From: Agelaius tricolor
Taxonomy: Eukaryota > Chordata > Aves > Passeriformes > Icteridae
Reading direction: 5' to 3'
Length of the DNA stretch: 64,000 nt
Assembly: GCA_023055355.1 (NCBI GenBank)
Contig: JALJCS010000001.1
Span: 47,683,381-47,747,380 of the forward strand
The notes beneath the pieces were generated by a model, which was not told where the DNA came from, made no database searches, and worked only from the letters and a program-made list of their open reading frames with translations. A program made the position numbers and the translations under genes. Shown here piece by piece: positions 61,945 to 64,000 of the stretch (its first letter is position 1; every line of letters starts with the position of its first letter).

Positions 61945-62569
61945 AACCTCCAGAGCAAACCATTCCCAATCAGCACAAGTCCCAGGGCAAGAAGATGCTG
62001 AGGCTTAACTAACTGAAGCTCATTCTGAGTCTTAACTAACTGTTTTTAGAGGGTGTTATGGCAAGGATCACAGCTGCTCCAGGAATACAAGTATAAGCAT
62101 CAAGTCAAGGCAAAGGCTGTCACCCACAGCAGTGGGATTGCATTCCACCTCCCCTGAAAGAGAACAGGAGGACTCAGGTTTACTGGGCTGCCAGCATTTG
62201 AACCTCACTGGTGCCTGGATTGAGGATGGCACAGATTTTCATTAACACCCTGAAACATTAGATGTGATTTTAGAGTCCAAACTATGGTTCAACTTCTTTA
62301 AAAGAACTGTGCTTGCTCAGCCAGCACAGAAGGTGATTTGGTCTGTTCCCTAGCACAGGGCTGTGCTCTCTGCTGGAAGGCAGCTCTGGGTCCCTGTCAT
62401 CACCTGATTCAAGCCCAGCCCGCTGCCAGGGAGCTTTCAGAGCTACATCTCGTGCTTCTAAAGCCATGCTGGGAGCACACAGAACCCCCAGCAGAGGGGC
62501 TGGAGGTGCACCGGAGCACCTGAAGGAAGACACAGGTACCTTTCTCAGAAAAGGGACACACAGAGCATA

Positions 62570-62575
62570 AATAAA
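62570..62575 (+). terminator. ZC3H12D: Candidate polyadenylation signal of ZC3H12D
   Basis: AATAAA about 1.1 kb after the stop codon, the first canonical signal downstream of the CR1. Which of the three signals is used cannot be told from sequence. Confidence 0.4.
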
Positions 62576-63355
62576 ATCAGGGAAGTCATCTTCAATGTAA
62601 GTCTTGGTGTGGACTGAGGGCTTGGGGCTGGTAATAAAAAAAATTCAAAAGTCCAGATGATGCTGAAGAGAAAAAAAATTAAAAAAGCTTGAAAATGTCT
62701 CCTGTATAGAACAAGAAATCTATTGTTGACTTAACTCTCAATTACCAAACATGGCCCCATAATGCAATTATACAGTAAACTATGTTCTGTTAGGACATGT
62801 TTGATTTTCAGTAAGCTGTAAAGCTGCTAATCTCTGCATTATTCCACCGAATGCTTCAGGTTCAATTCAATTAGTAAGGTTGATCCTGGAGGCTTTTTGG
62901 CATTATACCAAAGTTTAAGTATGTCAGTATGACATGTTTTAAAATGTTTTAACACATTATAAAATGTATTCTATAACATCTCTAACACTTTGTCCTCAAT
63001 AATGTCTTCATTTTCTGGGTTTTACTTACGTGGTGGGGGTTTTTTGTTGTTATTTTGTTTAGTTTTTGGTTTTGTTTTCTTTTTTCCCCCAGTCCCAGTC
63101 ATCTTAGAACTGATGCTTCAACATTCAGGTGGGATTTTCAAGCTCTCTGACCCAGCAGTATGTCATTTCTCTGAAGTGCAGGGTTGTTAGTTCCAGGCAG
63201 GAATTAAACACAGTCCTCAAAGAGAAGCTGGAATTCTGTTGCTTCTGCAACAGTAGCAGTAATTTACCCTTAGTAACATTATCACATGATGAATTTTTTG
63301 AAAGCTGTGATAGTTTGACCTGTTTGCCTCTGGAAACCACCACCAGCTTTTGGTT

Positions 63356-63399
63356 TTCTTTTTTTTTTTTTTTTTTGGGTTTTTTTTTTTTTTTTTTTT
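63356..63399. repeat. Long T-tract
   Basis: Two T-runs of about 20 bases are separated by GGG. Read on the minus strand this is a poly(A) tract, but no retrocopy is recognisable next to it. Confidence 0.85.
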
Positions 63400-64000
63400 G
63401 ATGTTTGAAGAATCTGCAGAAAATAAATATACTGTGTCTATTCAATTTCTTATGCCCCTGAGGTTGGCTCCAGGGAACAACAATTTGCATTTTGGAGGTA
63501 TGACTTACATTCACAGAACATGACTGTATTTTCCATATCTCCTATGCATTATTGGAATGGCTTACAAATTTATCCACTACATATTACATAAGGATTAGAA
63601 GTTCTAACAAACCAGAAGTTAAAACAAAACTATGGAAAAAATTCTCTGTGACATGCCTCAAAAAATACTGGAGACAAAATGTGATGCTGAGTGGAAAAAT
63701 ACCTTCCACCCAAACAAAGCAAGTTCCAAATTGCAGCATCCAGAAAACACACACACAGCAATGGAGCAGGATGTAACTGTGCATGTCAACATTAATTTTC
63801 ATGTCTGGCATGCACGTTACATATTTCAATACACAAAGCATTTAAAAATCCATGGGAAAATTGGCACACTGTCTTTACATGGTGCCCTTGGCTTGCTGGA
63901 GATGTGCATGAACTTTTCTCCTTTTCCTTTGAGGATGCACAGGAATTTGGTGGTTGTTCAAAGCCCTCTCAATGTTTAATTTTTTTCCTTTTAATTTCTG

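Larger units (their letters stand above)
61945..64000. other. Probable ZC3H12D 3' UTR and downstream flank
   Basis: No further gene is recognised. Candidate polyadenylation signals on the + strand are at 62,570-62,575, 62,633-62,638 and 63,422-63,427. T/G-rich simple sequence lies at about 63,030-63,090 and an almost pure T-tract at about 63,356-63,399. Reading frames near 63,552-63,979 have no recognised similarity. Confidence 0.55.

Noticed and set aside
1..64000. CRISPR array, operons, bacterial insertion sequences, tRNA or rRNA genes
   Set aside because: None seen; the intron structure and repeat types show vertebrate nuclear DNA.

Overview
The window is vertebrate nuclear DNA, almost certainly from a bird and probably a passerine. 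Genes are split by long introns, coding density is low, promoters are CpG-rich, three pieces look like 3' ends of CR1 LINEs (the main avian LINE), and two LTR-like segments match my memory of songbird endogenous-retrovirus LTRs. Two genes are identified securely from protein sequence, PPIL4 and ZC3H12D, both on the + strand. In mammals these two are also neighbours in the same order and orientation.

Layout. (1) 1-250: a CpG-rich edge that may be the start of a minus-strand gene leaving the window on the left; from mammalian gene order GINM1 is the best guess. (2) 250-14,070: no recognisable gene, with a microsatellite and a short perfect inverted repeat. (3) 14,071-16,107, minus strand: an intact two-exon coding region that I recognise as an LRIF1-like gene, shorter than LRIF1 at both ends. 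(4) 16,108-23,990: gene-poor and rich in mobile-element remnants, with two probable solo LTRs, a third possible LTR and a CR1 fragment. (5) 23,990-42,480: a CpG-rich promoter and the complete 13-exon PPIL4 gene (479 residues, all phases closing), including one intron with U12-type splice signals. (6) 42,480-52,860: intergenic, holding a direct duplication of about 370 bp and a CR1 tail. (7) 52,867-61,484: ZC3H12D, five coding exons, 614 residues. (8) 61,458-61,899: a CR1 inserted inside the last coding exon of ZC3H12D. It supplies the present stop codon and separates the gene from its ancestral last 14 codons, which are still readable at 61,900-61,944. (9) To 64,000: probable 3' UTR or flank, with candidate polyadenylation signals and a long T-tract.

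The genes are not an operon. PPIL4 is a nuclear cyclophilin/RRM protein linked to RNA processing, ZC3H12D is a PIN-like/CCCH ribonuclease that restrains inflammatory mRNAs, and LRIF1 family members act in heterochromatin. The observations most worth following are the CR1-remodelled C-terminus of ZC3H12D, the LRIF1-like gene beside PPIL4, and the U12-type intron of PPIL4. Family comparisons are from memory; no database search was run.
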